A stretch of DNA of 64,000 nucleotides from Limnobacter olei (GCF_029087225.1 NZ_JARFJD010000014.1:1-64000); one strand, 5' to 3'. Positions 8,273 to 19,272 are shown, numbered from the stretch's first letter. A program made the numbers and translations. Notes: generated by a model not told the origin, from the letters alone.

Positions 8273-11122
8273 TCATTTCAACTTATTTAGTTGGCTCTCC
8301 AGCTTTTCAAGCAAAGCGCTGAATTCGGCCAGCCTGGCTTTTTCCTGATCCACCACTGCTGCGGGTGCACGGTCCACAAAGCTGGCGTTGCCCAGTTTGC
8401 CATTGCACTTGGCAATCTCAATACGAATTTTTTCTGCTTCTTTGCCAATGCGGGCACGCTCGGCTTCCACATCAATTTCAATGTGCAGCATCAATTTCAG
8501 TTCGCCAACAATTTGCACGGGCGCCATGGAGTCTGCGGGCAGTGAATCAACCACATCGACTTTGCTCAGCTTGGCCAGCGCAGCCAATACCGGGCCGGTT
8601 TTTTCCAGAAATGCGCGTTGCTCGGCATTGCCTTCACAGCTGGCAATCAGCGGTGCTTTTTCTGCCGGGCTTAAACCCATTTCGCCGCGCAGTGCGCGAA
8701 TGGCGTCTACCGTGGCTTTCAGCTGGGCCACAAAGTTTTCAGCTTTTTCGTCAATGCGGCTGGGCACGCTGACCGGGTAAGCCTGGGTCATCAGGCTGGC
8801 TTGCACACCTTCTTCTCGGCGGCCCGCCACCACGCTGACTGTTTGCCAAAGTTCTTCGGTAATGAACGGAATAATCGGGTGGGCCAAGCGCAATATGGTT
8901 TCCAGCACGCGTACCAGGGTGCGGCGGGTGGCACGTTGTTGGGCGGGGGTGCCATTGGCAATTTGCACCTTGGCAATTTCAAGGTACCAGTCGCAGTACT
9001 CGTCCCACACAAACTGGTAAATACTTTGCGCAATCAAGTCGAAGCGGTAGTTCTCGAACCCCTGTGCTACATCGGCTTCCACGCGCTGAAGGGTACTTGT
9101 TATCCAGCGGTCGGCTTGTGAAAAATCAAGGTAGCCGCCGGGTGTGCATGCGTCTGCATCATGATCGCTCAGGCCGCAGTCTTGCCCTTCGGTGTTCATC
9201 AACACAAAGCGGGTGGCGTTCCACAGCTTGTTGCAGAAGTTGCGGTAACCGTCGCAACGCTTCTGGTCAAAGTTGATGTTGCGGCCCAAAGTGGCCAGGC
9301 TTGCAAAGGTAAAGCGCAGCGCATCGGCACCGTAGGCGGGTATGCCTTCCGGAAATTCCTTGCGGGTTTTTTTCTCGATTTTTGGTGCATCTTGTGGCTT
9401 ACTCAAACCGGTGGTGCGTTTAACCAGCAAGGTGTCCAAATCGCAACCATCAATTAAATCAACCGGGTCCAGCGTATTGCCCACAGATTTGCTCATCTTC
9501 TTGCCTTCAGCATCTCGCACCAAACCATGCACATACACGGTGTGGAAGGGCACCTGGCCAGTGAAGTGGGTCGTCATCATGATCATTCGGGCGACCCAGA
9601 AGAAGATGATGTCGAAACCTGTCACCAATACCGAAGAGGGCAGGAAGTGTTTCAACTCCGGTGTTTCATCGGGCCAGCCCAGTGTGCTGAAGGGTACCAG
9701 GGCGGAACTGAACCAAGTGTCCAGTACATCATCGTCGCGCTTCAATGCGCCCGTGTAGCCAGCGGCCGCAGCCTTGCTGCGTGCATCTTCCACGGTGCGG
9801 GCAACGAAAACTTCGCCGTGGTCGCCATACCAGGCCGGAATTTGGTGGCCCCACCACAATTGGCGGGAAATACACCAGTCTTGAATGTTGTTTAGCCACT
9901 GGTTGTAGGTGTTCACCCATTGCTCGGGCACAAACTTCACCTGACCCTGTTCTACGGCGTCGATGGCTTTCTGTGTGATGCTTTTTCCGGTGGCATCGCC
10001 TTCGGCCACTTTGGTCATGGCCACAAACCACTGGTCGGTCAGCATGGGTTCAATCACCACGCCGGTGCGGTCGCCCTTGGGCACCATCAGTTTGTGGGGT
10101 TTGATTTCACCGAGCAGGCCTTGTTCTTCAAGGTCAGCCACAATCTGTTTGCGGGCCACAAAGCGGTCCATGCCCACGTATTTTGCGGGGGCGTTTTCTG
10201 CAATGGTTGCGTCCAGAGTAAGAATATTGATCAGCTCAAGTTTGTGGCGCTGGCCCACCGCGTAGTCGTTGAAATCGTGGGCAGGGGTGACTTTCACCAC
10301 GCCCGTGCCAAATGAACTGTCTACATATTCGTCGGCAATGATGGTCAACTCACGGTTGCACAAAGGCAGCTGTACCTTTTTGCCAATCAGGTGCTGGTAG
10401 CGTTCATCCTCGGGGTGCACCATCACCGCCGAATCGCCCAGCATGGTTTCCGGGCGCGTGGTGGCCACTGTAAGGTGAGTAAGGCCTTTCACCGGGTCTG
10501 CCTCAACCAGCGGGTATTTCAATTCCCACAAGTGACCCTCGGTTTCAACGCTTTCCACTTCCAGATCAGACACCGCTGTTTTCAGTACCGGGTCCCAGTT
10601 CACCAAGCGCTTGCCGCGGTAAATCAAGCCTTGTTCAAACAGCCGAACAAACACTTCAGTAACCGATTTGGACAAGGTGGGGTCCATGGTGAAGTACTCA
10701 CGCTGCCAATCTACGCTGGCACCCATGCGGCGCATTTGCTCGGTAATTTTGCTGCCGCTTTCGTTTTTCCATTCCCAAATTTTTTCCACGAATTTTTCGC
10801 GGCCCAAATCGTGGCGGGTAATGTTCTTGGCTGCCAACTGGCGTTCAACCACAATTTGAGTGGCAATGCCCGCGTGGTCGGTGCCGGGTTGCCACAAGGT
10901 GTTGTGGCCACGCATGCGGTAATAACGCGTTAGCCCGTCCATGATGGTTTGGTTAAACGCATGGCCCATGTGCAGGGTGCCCGTTACATTGGGTGGGGGC
11001 AGTTGAATGCAAAAGTCGGGCTTGCCATCGACGGTCGTGGCCTTGGCATGGCCCTGGCGCTCCCATTCCGGGCCCCAGTGTTGTTCAATTGCATTCGGGT
11101 CAAAACTTTTGGCTAGGGTCAT
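8273..11122 (-). CDS. valS: Valyl-tRNA synthetase
   Basis: A 949-residue class I synthetase that charges tRNA-Val. The HIGH-like motif is [15 protein letters not shown] (residues 42-56) and the KMSKS motif is [13 protein letters not shown] near 557. Between them lies the CP1 editing domain; the tRNA-binding helical domain and the C-terminal coiled-coil arm (last 70 residues, ending ESQLNKLK) follow, as is usual for bacterial ValRS. Length is normal. It is a single-gene unit with its own promoter region and terminator. Confidence 0.99.
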   Translation of the reverse strand: MTLAKSFDPNAIEQHWGPEWERQGHAKATTVDGKPDFCIQLPPPNVTGTLHMGHAFNQTIMDGLTRYYRMRGHNTLWQPGTDHAGIATQIVVERQLAAKNITRHDLGREKFVEKIWEWKNESGSKITEQMRRMGASVDWQREYFTMDPTLSKSVTEVFVRLFEQGLIYRGKRLVNWDPVLKTAVSDLEVESVETEGHLWELKYPLVEADPVKGLTHLTVATTRPETMLGDSAVMVHPEDERYQHLIGKKVQLPLCNRELTIIADEYVDSSFGTGVVKVTPAHDFNDYAVGQRHKLELINILTLDATIAENAPAKYVGMDRFVARKQIVADLEEQGLLGEIKPHKLMVPKGDRTGVVIEPMLTDQWFVAMTKVAEGDATGKSITQKAIDAVEQGQVKFVPEQWVNTYNQWLNNIQDWCISRQLWWGHQIPAWYGDHGEVFVARTVEDARSKAAAAGYTGALKRDDDVLDTWFSSALVPFSTLGWPDETPELKHFLPSSVLVTGFDIIFFWVARMIMMTTHFTGQVPFHTVYVHGLVRDAEGKKMSKSVGNTLDPVDLIDGCDLDTLLVKRTTGLSKPQDAPKIEKKTRKEFPEGIPAYGADALRFTFASLATLGRNINFDQKRCDGYRNFCNKLWNATRFVLMNTEGQDCGLSDHDADACTPGGYLDFSQADRWITSTLQRVEADVAQGFENYRFDLIAQSIYQFVWDEYCDWYLEIAKVQIANGTPAQQRATRRTLVRVLETILRLAHPIIPFITEELWQTVSVVAGRREEGVQASLMTQAYPVSVPSRIDEKAENFVAQLKATVDAIRALRGEMGLSPAEKAPLIASCEGNAEQRAFLEKTGPVLAALAKLSKVDVVDSLPADSMAPVQIVGELKLMLHIEIDVEAERARIGKEAEKIRIEIAKCNGKLGNASFVDRAPAAVVDQEKARLAEFSALLEKLESQLNKLK

Positions 11123-11170
11123 GGCAGTGGTACTTGAAAATGGACAACGTCAACAATGGCTTAGCCCGAC

Positions 11171-11176
11171 ATTATA
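11171..11176 (-). promoter_or_regulatory. Probable valS -10 element
   Basis: A perfect TATAAT on the minus strand 49 bp upstream of the valS ATG. No good -35 hexamer is seen 16-18 bp further upstream, so the promoter assignment is tentative. Confidence 0.4.
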
Positions 11177-11336
11177 GCGTTTGCGGGTGCCTTGCCGGCT
11201 TTGAGTTGTTTGGTCTGGGGCAGGAAAGCCCCTTTATTCCCCAATTTCAGGTGACCCGCCGTACCGCACAATATTCATACGTCCGACTGGGTGGCTCGCT
11301 TCTATCAGCCCTGTTCGAGTGAGGCTTTTTTAGAAA

Positions 11337-11353
11337 TACAACGTTATGTTGTA
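11337..11353. promoter_or_regulatory. Inverted repeat upstream of the chemoreceptor gene
   Basis: TACAAC (11337-11342) and GTTGTA (11348-11353) form a perfect 6-bp inverted repeat with a GTTAT spacer, ending 30 bp before the ATG at 11384. The 261-bp gap between valS and this gene otherwise shows only the valS -10 and a small GGGGC/GCCCC hairpin (11217-11232). Confidence 0.25.
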
Positions 11354-11383
11354 AACCAATGACAGTTCAAAGAGGGGTGTCTC

Positions 11384-13009
11384 ATGTTGAGTTCCATTAG
11401 TGCCAAATTCAGTGCCAGCCTGGTCACAGTAATTGTGCTGGGCGTGGTGGTTGGCGGCTTGGGTGTGTTTAACAGCAAGCGGATTATGGATGCCAATGCC
11501 AAAAACGAATTCACCCATGAGGTGATAGAGAATGTGTTGGGTGTGCGAGAGAACCTGTTGAACATTGAAACTGGCGAGCGCGGGTTTTTGCTGCGTGGTG
11601 ACGAAGCTTACCTGACTCCATACAACGAGGGGAAGGAGCAGGTTCGCAAACACTTGGACAAGGCTTCTGAGCTCACAGCGCACAACTCGGTGGTGACGGA
11701 GGAATTGCGTTTATTCAATGCCCACTATCGCACCTGGCTGAATTCAGTGATTGATCCGTTGATCGACGCCAAGCGCTTAGTGATTGAGGGCAACATGGCC
11801 CCAGAGGATTTCAACGCTTTGGTGGATTCCACGCCGGGCAAGCCGCTGATGGACAAGATGCGTGAAACACTGGCCAAGATCGAGGATGAGGAATATCGCT
11901 TGTTGAAAGTGCGCCAAGAGGCCAGTCAGGGTGTTTACCAACAATCCATCTGGATTACCGTGGCCATTACATTGTTTGCGTTGTTCACCGGTTTGTTATT
12001 GAATTTTTTGATTTCCCGTATGTTCAAGCGAAAGCTGGGTACCGCCACAACCCACATCAATGCTTTGGCTGAAGGCAAGCTGAACAGCAACATCAAGGTT
12101 GAGGGCAAAGACGAAGTGGACGGGCTTTTGCTTGCTCTGGGCAAGGCACAAACCAATTTGCGTGGTTTGATTGAGGGTATTCGTGGTTCCACTGCCTCAT
12201 TGACTGAGAGTGCAAGTGCCGTACGTACTTCTTCCGATGAGATGAACAAGGCGGCTTCTGAGCAGGCGGATGCCACGTCGTCCATGGCTGCGGCAGTCGA
12301 GCAATTGACCGTGTCGATCAGCCAGATCACTGAGAACTCCAACGATGCCTCTCACACAGCCATGCAGGCCAAGCATTCGGCCGATCAAGGCAGCGTCACT
12401 TTGGGCCAGGTGGTGGAAGGCATTCGGAAAATTGCCAGCTCGGTGCAAGGCAGTGCCAGCACGGTGCGCTCGCTTGAGCAGCAGTCCAATGAAATTTCTG
12501 AGATTATTTCAACCATTACCGACATTGCCGATCGCACCAACCTGCTGGCGTTGAATGCGGCCATTGAGGCCGCACGTGCGGGCGAAAGCGGTCGTGGTTT
12601 TGCTGTGGTGGCCGATGAAGTGCGCAAACTGGCCGAGCAAACCAAAGGCTCGTCCGAGCGCATTTCAACCATGGTGTTTCAAATTCAGAGTATTACCCAG
12701 CAGGCTTCCAAATCGATGGAAGATTCTGTGGGCATGGTCAAGCAGGGTATTGAGCAGGCGGATTCAGTGTCTGGAACCATCGACCAGATCAAGGCCAATG
12801 CAGACCGAGTGAATGAAGCCATTCAGGCCATAACCGTGTCGATGAAAGAGCAAAGCAATGTGAGTGTGGAAATTAGCCGCAACGTAGAACGCGTTGCACA
12901 AATGACCGAGGAAAACACAGCGGCCATTGCGCAAAACAAGTATGTGGCCCAGCAAATTTCAGATTTGGCGGGCAACCTGACACAGTCTGTGCAGGTGTTT
13001 AGAACCTGA
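11384..13009 (+). CDS. Methyl-accepting chemotaxis protein with CHASE3 sensor
   Basis: A 541-residue transmembrane chemoreceptor. TM1 is residues 8-30; residues about 38-180 form a periplasmic CHASE3-type helical sensor, with its hallmark [14 protein letters not shown] near 61-74; TM2 is about 188-212; a HAMP region follows; and the cytoplasmic signalling domain has the conserved hairpin tip [19 protein letters not shown] near 385-403. The C-terminus lacks an NWETF-like pentapeptide for CheR/CheB docking. AGAGGGG precedes the ATG. Its stop abuts the stop of the convergent small gene at 13010 with no gap. Confidence 0.95.
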   Translation: MLSSISAKFSASLVTVIVLGVVVGGLGVFNSKRIMDANAKNEFTHEVIENVLGVRENLLNIETGERGFLLRGDEAYLTPYNEGKEQVRKHLDKASELTAHNSVVTEELRLFNAHYRTWLNSVIDPLIDAKRLVIEGNMAPEDFNALVDSTPGKPLMDKMRETLAKIEDEEYRLLKVRQEASQGVYQQSIWITVAITLFALFTGLLLNFLISRMFKRKLGTATTHINALAEGKLNSNIKVEGKDEVDGLLLALGKAQTNLRGLIEGIRGSTASLTESASAVRTSSDEMNKAASEQADATSSMAAAVEQLTVSISQITENSNDASHTAMQAKHSADQGSVTLGQVVEGIRKIASSVQGSASTVRSLEQQSNEISEIISTITDIADRTNLLALNAAIEAARAGESGRGFAVVADEVRKLAEQTKGSSERISTMVFQIQSITQQASKSMEDSVGMVKQGIEQADSVSGTIDQIKANADRVNEAIQAITVSMKEQSNVSVEISRNVERVAQMTEENTAAIAQNKYVAQQISDLAGNLTQSVQVFRT

Positions 13010-13240
13010 TTATTTTTTCAGCGCGTCCAGCACCACTTTTTCAAACTCTTGCATCAGCTGGGGTTTGATCCGGAGCAGGGCGCGTTCGAATAGCTCAGGC
13101 AACTGTGCCCGCAAAATTTCAATTTGCGGGTCGCTCAAGTTGCCACCCATGCGACTGCCCGTGGATTGTTCAATTTCCCGCAAACCCGATTCAATCACCT
13201 CAGTCAACAAGGGCGGGCCGCCATCGAAATGTTCACTCAT
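13010..13240 (-). CDS. Small uncharacterised protein downstream of holC
   Basis: A 76-residue acidic-then-basic protein starting MSEHFDGGPPLLTEVIESGL, predicted mostly helical, with no Cys and no membrane segment. An AAGGA ribosome binding site precedes the ATG. It follows holC by 21 bp and is therefore the third gene of the pepA-holC operon. I do not recognise a named family; similar short proteins beside holC may exist in related bacteria but I cannot check this here. Confidence 0.75.
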   Translation of the reverse strand: MSEHFDGGPPLLTEVIESGLREIEQSTGSRMGGNLSDPQIEILRAQLPELFERALLRIKPQLMQEFEKVVLDALKK

Positions 13241-13261
13241 GTTGTTGTCCTTAACCCGTAA

Positions 13262-13684
13262 TTAACCGTTGGCGCGATCGAAGGTATTTAACGGGTAACC
13301 CCGTTCCTTGTAGAACTTGTAGCGTTGCCGTGCCAGCGCCTTGTTGTCTTCGTCGGTGCCCACAATTTCGACCAAGCGTTCAAACCGGGCAAAAAACGGT
13401 GGCCATTGCTCGTCCAGGTTAATCAACAAATCGTAATGGGCAATGTCATCGGCTTTGTCGGTCAACACAATGGGCGTGTCGGCCACACCAGGGTGGCCAC
13501 TGACCACATGGGGTAAAAAGTCCTCTTCCGAGAAAGTCCACAACAGTTTGTCCAGGTTTTCGAGTACCTCGGGGCGGGTGCTATAGCACACAATTTTCAG
13601 GCCACTGCCGTACGCCTTTCGAATCAATCTACAGGTGTATAGCAGGTGGTCTGAAACATTGAGGTGAAAGTCAATTCGGGTCAA
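13262..13684 (-). CDS. holC: DNA polymerase III subunit chi
   Basis: A 140-residue protein of the HolC family, the clamp-loader accessory subunit that binds psi and single-strand binding protein. It begins TRIDFHLN after the initiator, and contains the conserved LLWTF and LINL strands and the Arg-rich C-terminal helix (RQRYKFYKERG). I favour the TTG at 13684, seven bases after GAGGG and 10 bp past the pepA stop; a GTG at 13708 would overlap pepA. No holD (psi) gene is nearby. Confidence 0.95.
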   Translation of the reverse strand: MTRIDFHLNVSDHLLYTCRLIRKAYGSGLKIVCYSTRPEVLENLDKLLWTFSEEDFLPHVVSGHPGVADTPIVLTDKADDIAHYDLLINLDEQWPPFFARFERLVEIVGTDEDNKALARQRYKFYKERGYPLNTFDRANG

Positions 13685-13694
13685 TTCACAACCC

Positions 13695-15296
13695 TCAGGC
13701 TTTTGCACGCTTCATGACAAACTCGGCCAGCAAAGGAACCGGGCGGCCACTTGCACCTTTCGCCTTGCCTGAATACCAGGCTGTGCCCGCGATGTCCAGG
13801 TGCGCCCAGCTGTACGCCTTGGTGTACTTTTGCAGGAAACAGGCGGCAGTAACGCTGCCTGCGGGTGGGCCACCAATGTTGGCCATGTCGGCAAAATTGC
13901 TTTTCAGCTGCTCGTGGTATTCCTCGTCCAGTGGCATGCGCCATGCTGTGTCCAATGCGTTTTGACCCGCCTTGAACAATTCATTGGCCAGGTCGTCATC
14001 GGGGCTGAACAAGCCACTGTTGACGTGGCCCAGCGCCACAATACAGGCACCGGTGAGGGTGGCCACATCGACCACAGCGGCGGGGTTGAACCGCTCAACG
14101 TAGGTGAGCGCGTCACATAGAATCAGGCGGCCCTCCGCATCGGTATTTAGAATTTCAATGGTTTGACCACTCATGGACACCACCACATCACCGGGCTTGC
14201 TGGCGTTGCCGGCCGGCATGTTTTCTGCCGTAGGCACCACCACAATCAGGTTCAGGGCCAACTTCATTTCAGCGGCGGCTTTCATGGTACCCAACACGCT
14301 GGCTGCGCCGCACATGTCGTATTTCATCTCGTCCATGCCAGCGCCGGGCTTCAGGGAAATGCCGCCGGTGTCAAAGGTAATGCCTTTGCCCACTAGCACC
14401 ACTGGAGCTTCTTTGGGGTCTTTTGCGCCGTTGTACTTGAGCACAATCAGCTTGGGGGGTTCACTGGAAGCCTTGCCCACCGACAACAGGCTGAACATGC
14501 CCAGCGCTTCCATTTTTTTGTGGTCCAGCACTTCGACGCCCAGCTTGTATTGCTTGGCCAGGGCTTTGGCTGTTTCAGCCAGGTAGTTCGGGGTGCAAAT
14601 ATTGCCAGGCAAATTGCCAAGGTCTTTCGTCAACTGCATGCCATTGCCGATTGCCTGACCAATGGCTGCGCCTTTTTCAACAGCCTCCTGGGTGGATTTG
14701 GTGCAGGCCAGCTCGAAGGCAGGTGGTAGCGTTGCTTCGTCTTCCTGCTTTTTGCAGGCTGAGAAGCTGTAAAAACTCTCGGCAATGGTGCGTGCGCACA
14801 GAGCCGCAATTTCCTTGTCGCTGCTTTTCTTAGGCACTTCTTGGTTCACGGCGAAAAACACCTTCGCAGGCTTCAGGCCTTTGAGTGCTTCGCAGGCAGC
14901 ACTGGTGGCTTTTCGCAGGGTTTTGGTGTTCAGCTTTTCGGCTTCATCCAGACCCACCAGCACGTACACAGGCGCGCCGGCTTTCGCGGTGTTGAACACC
15001 ACGCGGCAACTGCCAGCATTTCCCAGGTTTTTATCGGTTTTAAAGGCATTGGCCACCAAGCCTTCGGTGTCAATGTCCGCCCGTTTCGCGGCGGCGGTGA
15101 GTTCGCCATCCTTGTACACCGCAACCACCGCCACATCGCAACCCTTGGTCGGCACCGGCCCGCCAGCAGTCACTTTGGCAACAGCGCCCGTACCTGCCTT
15201 GAAGCTGAACATGGGCGGTGGCGTGGGCGCTGCCTTTTTGGAAGTGCGGGGTGTGGCTGGTTTTTTGGCTTTGGGCGTGGCGGGTGTTGCTGTCAT
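13695..15296 (-). CDS. pepA: Leucyl aminopeptidase (cytosol aminopeptidase, M17)
   Basis: A 533-residue hexameric manganese/zinc aminopeptidase that trims N-terminal residues from peptides; in some bacteria it also binds DNA. The M17 signature NTDAEGRL is near residue 368, with the substrate/metal-binding [10 protein letters not shown] near 301 and KYDMCGAA near 320. The ATG at 15296 has AAGAAGGA upstream. The first 28 residues are an Ala/Pro/Lys/Thr-rich leader ([16 protein letters not shown]) that family members normally lack, so it is about 30 longer than usual. It leads the holC operon and diverges from lptF. Confidence 0.97.
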   Translation of the reverse strand: MTATPATPKAKKPATPRTSKKAAPTPPPMFSFKAGTGAVAKVTAGGPVPTKGCDVAVVAVYKDGELTAAAKRADIDTEGLVANAFKTDKNLGNAGSCRVVFNTAKAGAPVYVLVGLDEAEKLNTKTLRKATSAACEALKGLKPAKVFFAVNQEVPKKSSDKEIAALCARTIAESFYSFSACKKQEDEATLPPAFELACTKSTQEAVEKGAAIGQAIGNGMQLTKDLGNLPGNICTPNYLAETAKALAKQYKLGVEVLDHKKMEALGMFSLLSVGKASSEPPKLIVLKYNGAKDPKEAPVVLVGKGITFDTGGISLKPGAGMDEMKYDMCGAASVLGTMKAAAEMKLALNLIVVVPTAENMPAGNASKPGDVVVSMSGQTIEILNTDAEGRLILCDALTYVERFNPAAVVDVATLTGACIVALGHVNSGLFSPDDDLANELFKAGQNALDTAWRMPLDEEYHEQLKSNFADMANIGGPPAGSVTAACFLQKYTKAYSWAHLDIAGTAWYSGKAKGASGRPVPLLAEFVMKRAKA

Positions 15297-15406
15297 GGTG
15301 TTCCTTCTTGCGATTAATGCTCGACCATTCAAAACGAATGCATGCGACAATCTACCATTATTAACAAGCTGGGTTGGCGAGTCAAAGCACAGCCCACCTG
15401 CATTGC

Positions 15407-16546
15407 ATGCTGTTTCGATCCACTTTTCGAAAAGACTTCGCTCAAACCGCGGGTGCCACCTTCGTGGCCCTGTTTACGATCATTGTGACCACTGTGCTGG
15501 TTCGTACCCTGGGTCAGGCTGCGGGCGGCAAGGTTGACAATGCCGAAGTGTTTACACTTATTTTGTTGGGTGGGCTCCAATACCTGCCAGCCGCTTTGGT
15601 GATTACCGTGTTTATTGCAGTTATGGGGGTGGTGTCGCGTGCCTTCAAGGAACAGGAAATGACTGCCTGGTTTGCCTCGGGTGTCTCCCTGTTCTCGCTG
15701 GTCCGGCCAGTGGTCCGGTTTGCCCTGCCGCTCACCGTGCTGGCCATGGTGTGTTCTGTATGGCTTACCCCTTGGGCCAAAGCCGAGCTGGATGCAGCGA
15801 AAGACCGGTTTGCCAAGCGAAGCGATGTCAGCAAGGTCAGCGCGGGGCAGTTCAGGGAATCAGGCGAAGGCAACCGCGTGTTTTTCGTAGAACGTCAATC
15901 TGAAGTGACCAAGCAGGTCGAAAACGTTTTTGTGGTCGACTCCAAGGGCGATACTCGCACAGTCGTCTCGGCTGCACGTGGCAGCGTGGAAGTGGATGCC
16001 GGCGGTCAGCCCTACCTGGTGTTGAGTGGTGGGCGCCGCGCTACTTTGGACGCCACCGGTGAGCGATTTACCAGCACCGAGTTTGAAACCTATGGCTTGG
16101 CCATTGACAACACATTGGGTGCGGCCCCCAGCTTTCAGTTGCAACATCGTCGAGTCGATTTGTTGATCGCCGATTTTTCACCAGCCGCCCAGGGCGAACT
16201 GTTGTGGAGAATCAGCTTGCCCTTGTCCGCCCTGGCACTTGGTCTGCTGGCCATTCCACTGGCCTTTGTCAATCCGCGCGGCGGCAATTCATTGAACCAG
16301 CTTTTTGCCCTGTTGATTTATCTCACCTACAGCAACGTTGTGTCGGTCACCCAAAGCATGGTCACCAAGGAAACCCTTGATTTTTGGGTTGCCTTGGTGC
16401 TGCCGCATGCCAGCGTATTGCTGATGTTTTACCTGTTGATGGTGAAGCGCAACCGCCCTGCAGGTGCGCCTCTGTTGCGCTGGCGCAGACCGGGTCGTGC
16501 CCTTGACTTGCAAGACGTGGTGGCAGGCCAGGAGATCAAGCGATGA
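15407..16546 (+). CDS. lptF: LPS export ABC transporter permease LptF
   Basis: A 379-residue inner-membrane protein of the LptF/LptG (YjgP/YjgQ) family. With LptG and the ATPase LptB it lifts lipopolysaccharide from the inner membrane to the LptC-A-D bridge. Three N-terminal and three C-terminal membrane segments flank a large periplasmic beta-jellyroll (about residues 120-255). I chose ATG 15407 ([16 protein letters not shown]), which matches the family's usual N-terminus; a TTG at 15374 would add 11 residues. It overlaps lptG by four bases (ATGA). Confidence 0.95.
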   Translation: MLFRSTFRKDFAQTAGATFVALFTIIVTTVLVRTLGQAAGGKVDNAEVFTLILLGGLQYLPAALVITVFIAVMGVVSRAFKEQEMTAWFASGVSLFSLVRPVVRFALPLTVLAMVCSVWLTPWAKAELDAAKDRFAKRSDVSKVSAGQFRESGEGNRVFFVERQSEVTKQVENVFVVDSKGDTRTVVSAARGSVEVDAGGQPYLVLSGGRRATLDATGERFTSTEFETYGLAIDNTLGAAPSFQLQHRRVDLLIADFSPAAQGELLWRISLPLSALALGLLAIPLAFVNPRGGNSLNQLFALLIYLTYSNVVSVTQSMVTKETLDFWVALVLPHASVLLMFYLLMVKRNRPAGAPLLRWRRPGRALDLQDVVAGQEIKR

Positions 16547-17748
16547 AAAAACCATTTCAGGTTCCCCATTCGCTGCTGGTGTATTTTCGCAGCGAACTGT
16601 ACAAAGCCATCAGCTTCGTGATGGTGGCTTTTGTGGGTTTGTTTGCGTTTTTCGATTTGATCGCCGAGGTAGACCGTTTGAGTTTGCCTGGCACCAGCTG
16701 GTTTTATTACTTCATCGCTGTGTTGTTGGGCTTGCCTGCGCGCGTGTACGAAATTGCACCCATTGCGGCATTGATTGGTTCCATATACGCGCTGGTTCAA
16801 TTGGCCGCCAGCAGTGAACTCACCGCCATGCGAGCTGCGGGCTTAAGCACCACCAGCATGCTGAAAATGCTGGTGCGAATTGCAGCGGGAGTGGTGGTGA
16901 TTACGGTGTTGTTTGGCGAGGGCGTGGCACCCTTGGCTGAAAGGGCCGCAGTGCCCATGCGTGCCAAGGCCTTGGGCTATGAGGTAGACCGAGATTTCCG
17001 CAGTGGGTACTGGATGCGCGACACCTACAGCGCCCCTGATGCAGAGTCGAGGGTGCGTTTCGTGAATTTTGATTCGTTCAACAAAGACGGCGAATTGCTC
17101 AAACTTGAATACTATGAGCTCGATCCTGAATCCAGAATTCGCGCTTGGGTTCGCGCTGAAAGCGCCAAATTTGATCCAAACAGTGGAGATTGGGAGTTGC
17201 GCAATGTTTTGCTGCAGCGTTATTTTGATGAGGCAGTGAACAACCCCAATGCGGCGCGCGCCGGTTTAACCATTCAGGCCAGTGAATTTGAATCACTCGA
17301 CACCATGCGCTGGAGCTCGAATTTGTCCCCAGAGTTGCTCACGGGTTTATTCGTCCGCCCTGACCGCATGAGCGCCTGGCAGTTGTACAACTACTCGAAA
17401 TTCCTGAGCAGTAATTTGCAGGCCACTGACAACATTGATTTGGCCTTTGCAAAAAAAATAATGTATCCGTTTGCCATTCTCATCATGATGATGATCTCGC
17501 TGCCGTTTGCCTACCTGCATTTCCGCTCGGGCAGTGTCAGCGTAAAGGTGTTTGCGGGCATTATGATTGGCGTGGGTTTCCATTTGGTCAACAACCTGTT
17601 TTCTCACCTCAGCATGGTGGCCAGCTTCCCGCCGTTTGTGAGTGCTGCCTTGCCCAGCCTGCTGGGATTTGCGGTGGGTATGGGGGCATTGTGGTGGGTG
17701 TCGCAGCCTGCGCCTTGGCGCACTTTGAATGTATTGAGGAACCGATGA
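16543..17748 (+). CDS. lptG: LPS export ABC transporter permease LptG
   Basis: A 401-residue partner of LptF with the same six-TM plus periplasmic jellyroll layout. The coupling helix region carries the conserved TAMRAAGLS (near residue 91), which contacts LptB. Translational coupling to lptF (ATGA) and to the following CbiX-like gene (ATGA at 17745) indicates one transcript. Confidence 0.95.
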   Translation: MKKPFQVPHSLLVYFRSELYKAISFVMVAFVGLFAFFDLIAEVDRLSLPGTSWFYYFIAVLLGLPARVYEIAPIAALIGSIYALVQLAASSELTAMRAAGLSTTSMLKMLVRIAAGVVVITVLFGEGVAPLAERAAVPMRAKALGYEVDRDFRSGYWMRDTYSAPDAESRVRFVNFDSFNKDGELLKLEYYELDPESRIRAWVRAESAKFDPNSGDWELRNVLLQRYFDEAVNNPNAARAGLTIQASEFESLDTMRWSSNLSPELLTGLFVRPDRMSAWQLYNYSKFLSSNLQATDNIDLAFAKKIMYPFAILIMMMISLPFAYLHFRSGSVSVKVFAGIMIGVGFHLVNNLFSHLSMVASFPPFVSAALPSLLGFAVGMGALWWVSQPAPWRTLNVLRNR

Positions 17749-18122
17749 GTAGTACCGGAAATAAAGCAATCGTGTTGTTTGGCCACGGTGCACGCGATCC
17801 GCAGTGGGCCGAGCCCATGAAACATTTGCAGAGCCTGTTGGTGGCGCAGTTGCCCGGTGTGCAGGTAGAGCTGGCCTTTCTGGAACTGATGGCCCCCAGC
17901 TTGCCTGATACCGTGGATTGCATGGCGCAAGGTGGGGTGAAGCACATTCAAGTGGTGCCTATTTTTTTTGGTCGGGGCGGACACTTGAAAAATGATTTCC
18001 CGGTGATCATGGCTGAAATGAAAGCCCGACACCCGGGTTTGAACATTGAAGCCACAACAGCTGTGGGTCAGTGGGATGCAGTGTGGCAAGCAATTGCCAC
18101 TGAAATTGTTCAGCAGGTTTAA
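17745..18122 (+). CDS. CbiX/SirB-type sirohydrochlorin chelatase-like protein
   Basis: A 125-residue protein of the small CbiX fold. The N-terminal FGHGARDPQW (His near residue 14) and VVPIFFGRGGHLKNDFP (His near 77) hold the two metal-coordinating histidines of this family. Members insert cobalt, nickel or iron into sirohydrochlorin. Siroheme is needed by CysI encoded about 5 kb away, and no CysG fusion is seen in this window, so an iron-inserting role next to CobA is an attractive inference. The ATG overlaps the lptG stop. Confidence 0.8.
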   Translation: MSSTGNKAIVLFGHGARDPQWAEPMKHLQSLLVAQLPGVQVELAFLELMAPSLPDTVDCMAQGGVKHIQVVPIFFGRGGHLKNDFPVIMAEMKARHPGLNIEATTAVGQWDAVWQAIATEIVQQV

Positions 18123-18144
18123 TCAAAACAACTGGAGATACAAC

Positions 18145-18405
18145 ATGAAGAAATGGTTGCTGTTGGCTGCGCTGTGTTTTTCCATTCCCGCCTACGCACA
18201 ATCGACTGAGGCCGCTTGTCAGGCCAAGGCTGTGAGCAAAGAGGGTAAGCCCTTGGCGGGTGCTGCAAAAAATTCGTTCATGAAAAAGTGCCTGGCTGAG
18301 AACAAGGCCAGCTGCGAAGAGCGTGCTGTGGGCAAAGATGGTAAAAAACTGGCCGGTGCAGCCAAGAACTCATTCATGAAGAAGTGCGAGGCCGCGGCGG
18401 GTTAA
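18145..18405 (+). CDS. PsiF-repeat periplasmic protein
   Basis: An 86-residue protein with a signal peptide (MKKWLLLAALCFSIPAYA) and two copies of a roughly 25-residue motif, each with Cys, a K-E/D-G-K stretch and LAGAAKNSFMKKC. This is the PsiF repeat of phosphate-starvation-inducible proteins, of unknown function. Each repeat carries two cysteines that may form disulfides. TGGAGA precedes the ATG. It lies 22 bp after the CbiX-like gene and 17 bp from the convergent cobA stop. Confidence 0.9.
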   Translation: MKKWLLLAALCFSIPAYAQSTEAACQAKAVSKEGKPLAGAAKNSFMKKCLAENKASCEERAVGKDGKKLAGAAKNSFMKKCEAAAG

Positions 18406-18422
18406 ATCCGCTTTACCGACGA

Positions 18423-19217
18423 TCAAGCGGCTTTGTTCGATCCGAATAAAGACCCGGTCAATTCAATATTGGCTGGGTTTTTATTACTGGCGAGCAATTC
18501 AGCTTGCGCTTTGGCCAGTGCTTGGCCAATCAGGATAAGGCAAGGTCCATCGGTGAGTTGTTCCGCAGAAAACGACGGCAACTTCCCCAGGTTCAGAGGT
18601 GTGAATTTCTCGGCGGGCAATGAAACGCTCTCGCATAGAATGACCGGAGTGTTGGGATTGCGGCCTTTTTCAAGCAAGGCGGAAGCCCAAGGCCCGGCCT
18701 GACGCAAACCCATGTACACAGCCACGGTGTCGTTTTCTGTGCCTGTGAACAATTCGGTGCTGGGCACTTCATCGGCGCCTACGGACGGGGTGGTCAAGGT
18801 TAGGCTGCGGGCTACGCCACGCAGGGTGAGTGAGGCTTGCAGGCTGCTGGCCGCGGCCAGTGCAGCAGTCACACCAGGTACCACTTCAACGGTGTGGCCC
18901 GCGGTTTTCAAGGCGGTGATTTCCTCGTCAGCACGGCCGAATACCATGGGGTCGCCACCTTTCAGGCGCACAACCAAGTGGTATTTCTCAGCCGCTTCAA
19001 CAAGCTGTTTGTTGATGAAGTGTTGTGCAGTGGATTTCTTGCCGCAGCGTTTTCCAACGGCGACAAGCTTGGCATCGGAGCGGGCTTCAGAAAGAAGAGA
19101 GGGACTGACCAGCGCGTCGTAAAACACACAGTCTGCCTGCATCAACAGCTTCAGGCCGCGAACGGTGATTAAATCCTCCGCTCCAGGTCCTGCACCAATC
19201 AATACAACGCGTCCCAT
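18423..19217 (-). CDS. cobA: Uroporphyrinogen-III C-methyltransferase
   Basis: A 264-residue SAM-dependent enzyme that methylates uroporphyrinogen III twice to precorrin-2, the branch to siroheme and cobalamin. Family motifs are LIGAGPGAEDLITVRG (residues 6-21), VRLKGGDPMVFGR (near 83-95) and VVPGVTAALAAAS (near 112-124). It is the stand-alone CobA form without CysG oxidase/chelatase domains. It is the last gene of the cys operon, 55 bp after cysN, which indicates that its siroheme is for the sulfite reductase CysI. Confidence 0.95.
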   Translation of the reverse strand: MGRVVLIGAGPGAEDLITVRGLKLLMQADCVFYDALVSPSLLSEARSDAKLVAVGKRCGKKSTAQHFINKQLVEAAEKYHLVVRLKGGDPMVFGRADEEITALKTAGHTVEVVPGVTAALAAASSLQASLTLRGVARSLTLTTPSVGADEVPSTELFTGTENDTVAVYMGLRQAGPWASALLEKGRNPNTPVILCESVSLPAEKFTPLNLGKLPSFSAEQLTDGPCLILIGQALAKAQAELLASNKNPANIELTGSLFGSNKAA

Positions 19218-19272
19218 CTCAAAAGTCCCTATTTAAGAACAAGCAACCAACAACCGGGTGAAGGGTCGTTGC

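Noticed and set aside
11217-11238. Terminator between valS and the chemoreceptor
   Set aside because: The GGGGC/GCCCC stem is only 5 bp, the T-run is short, and no gene ends there.
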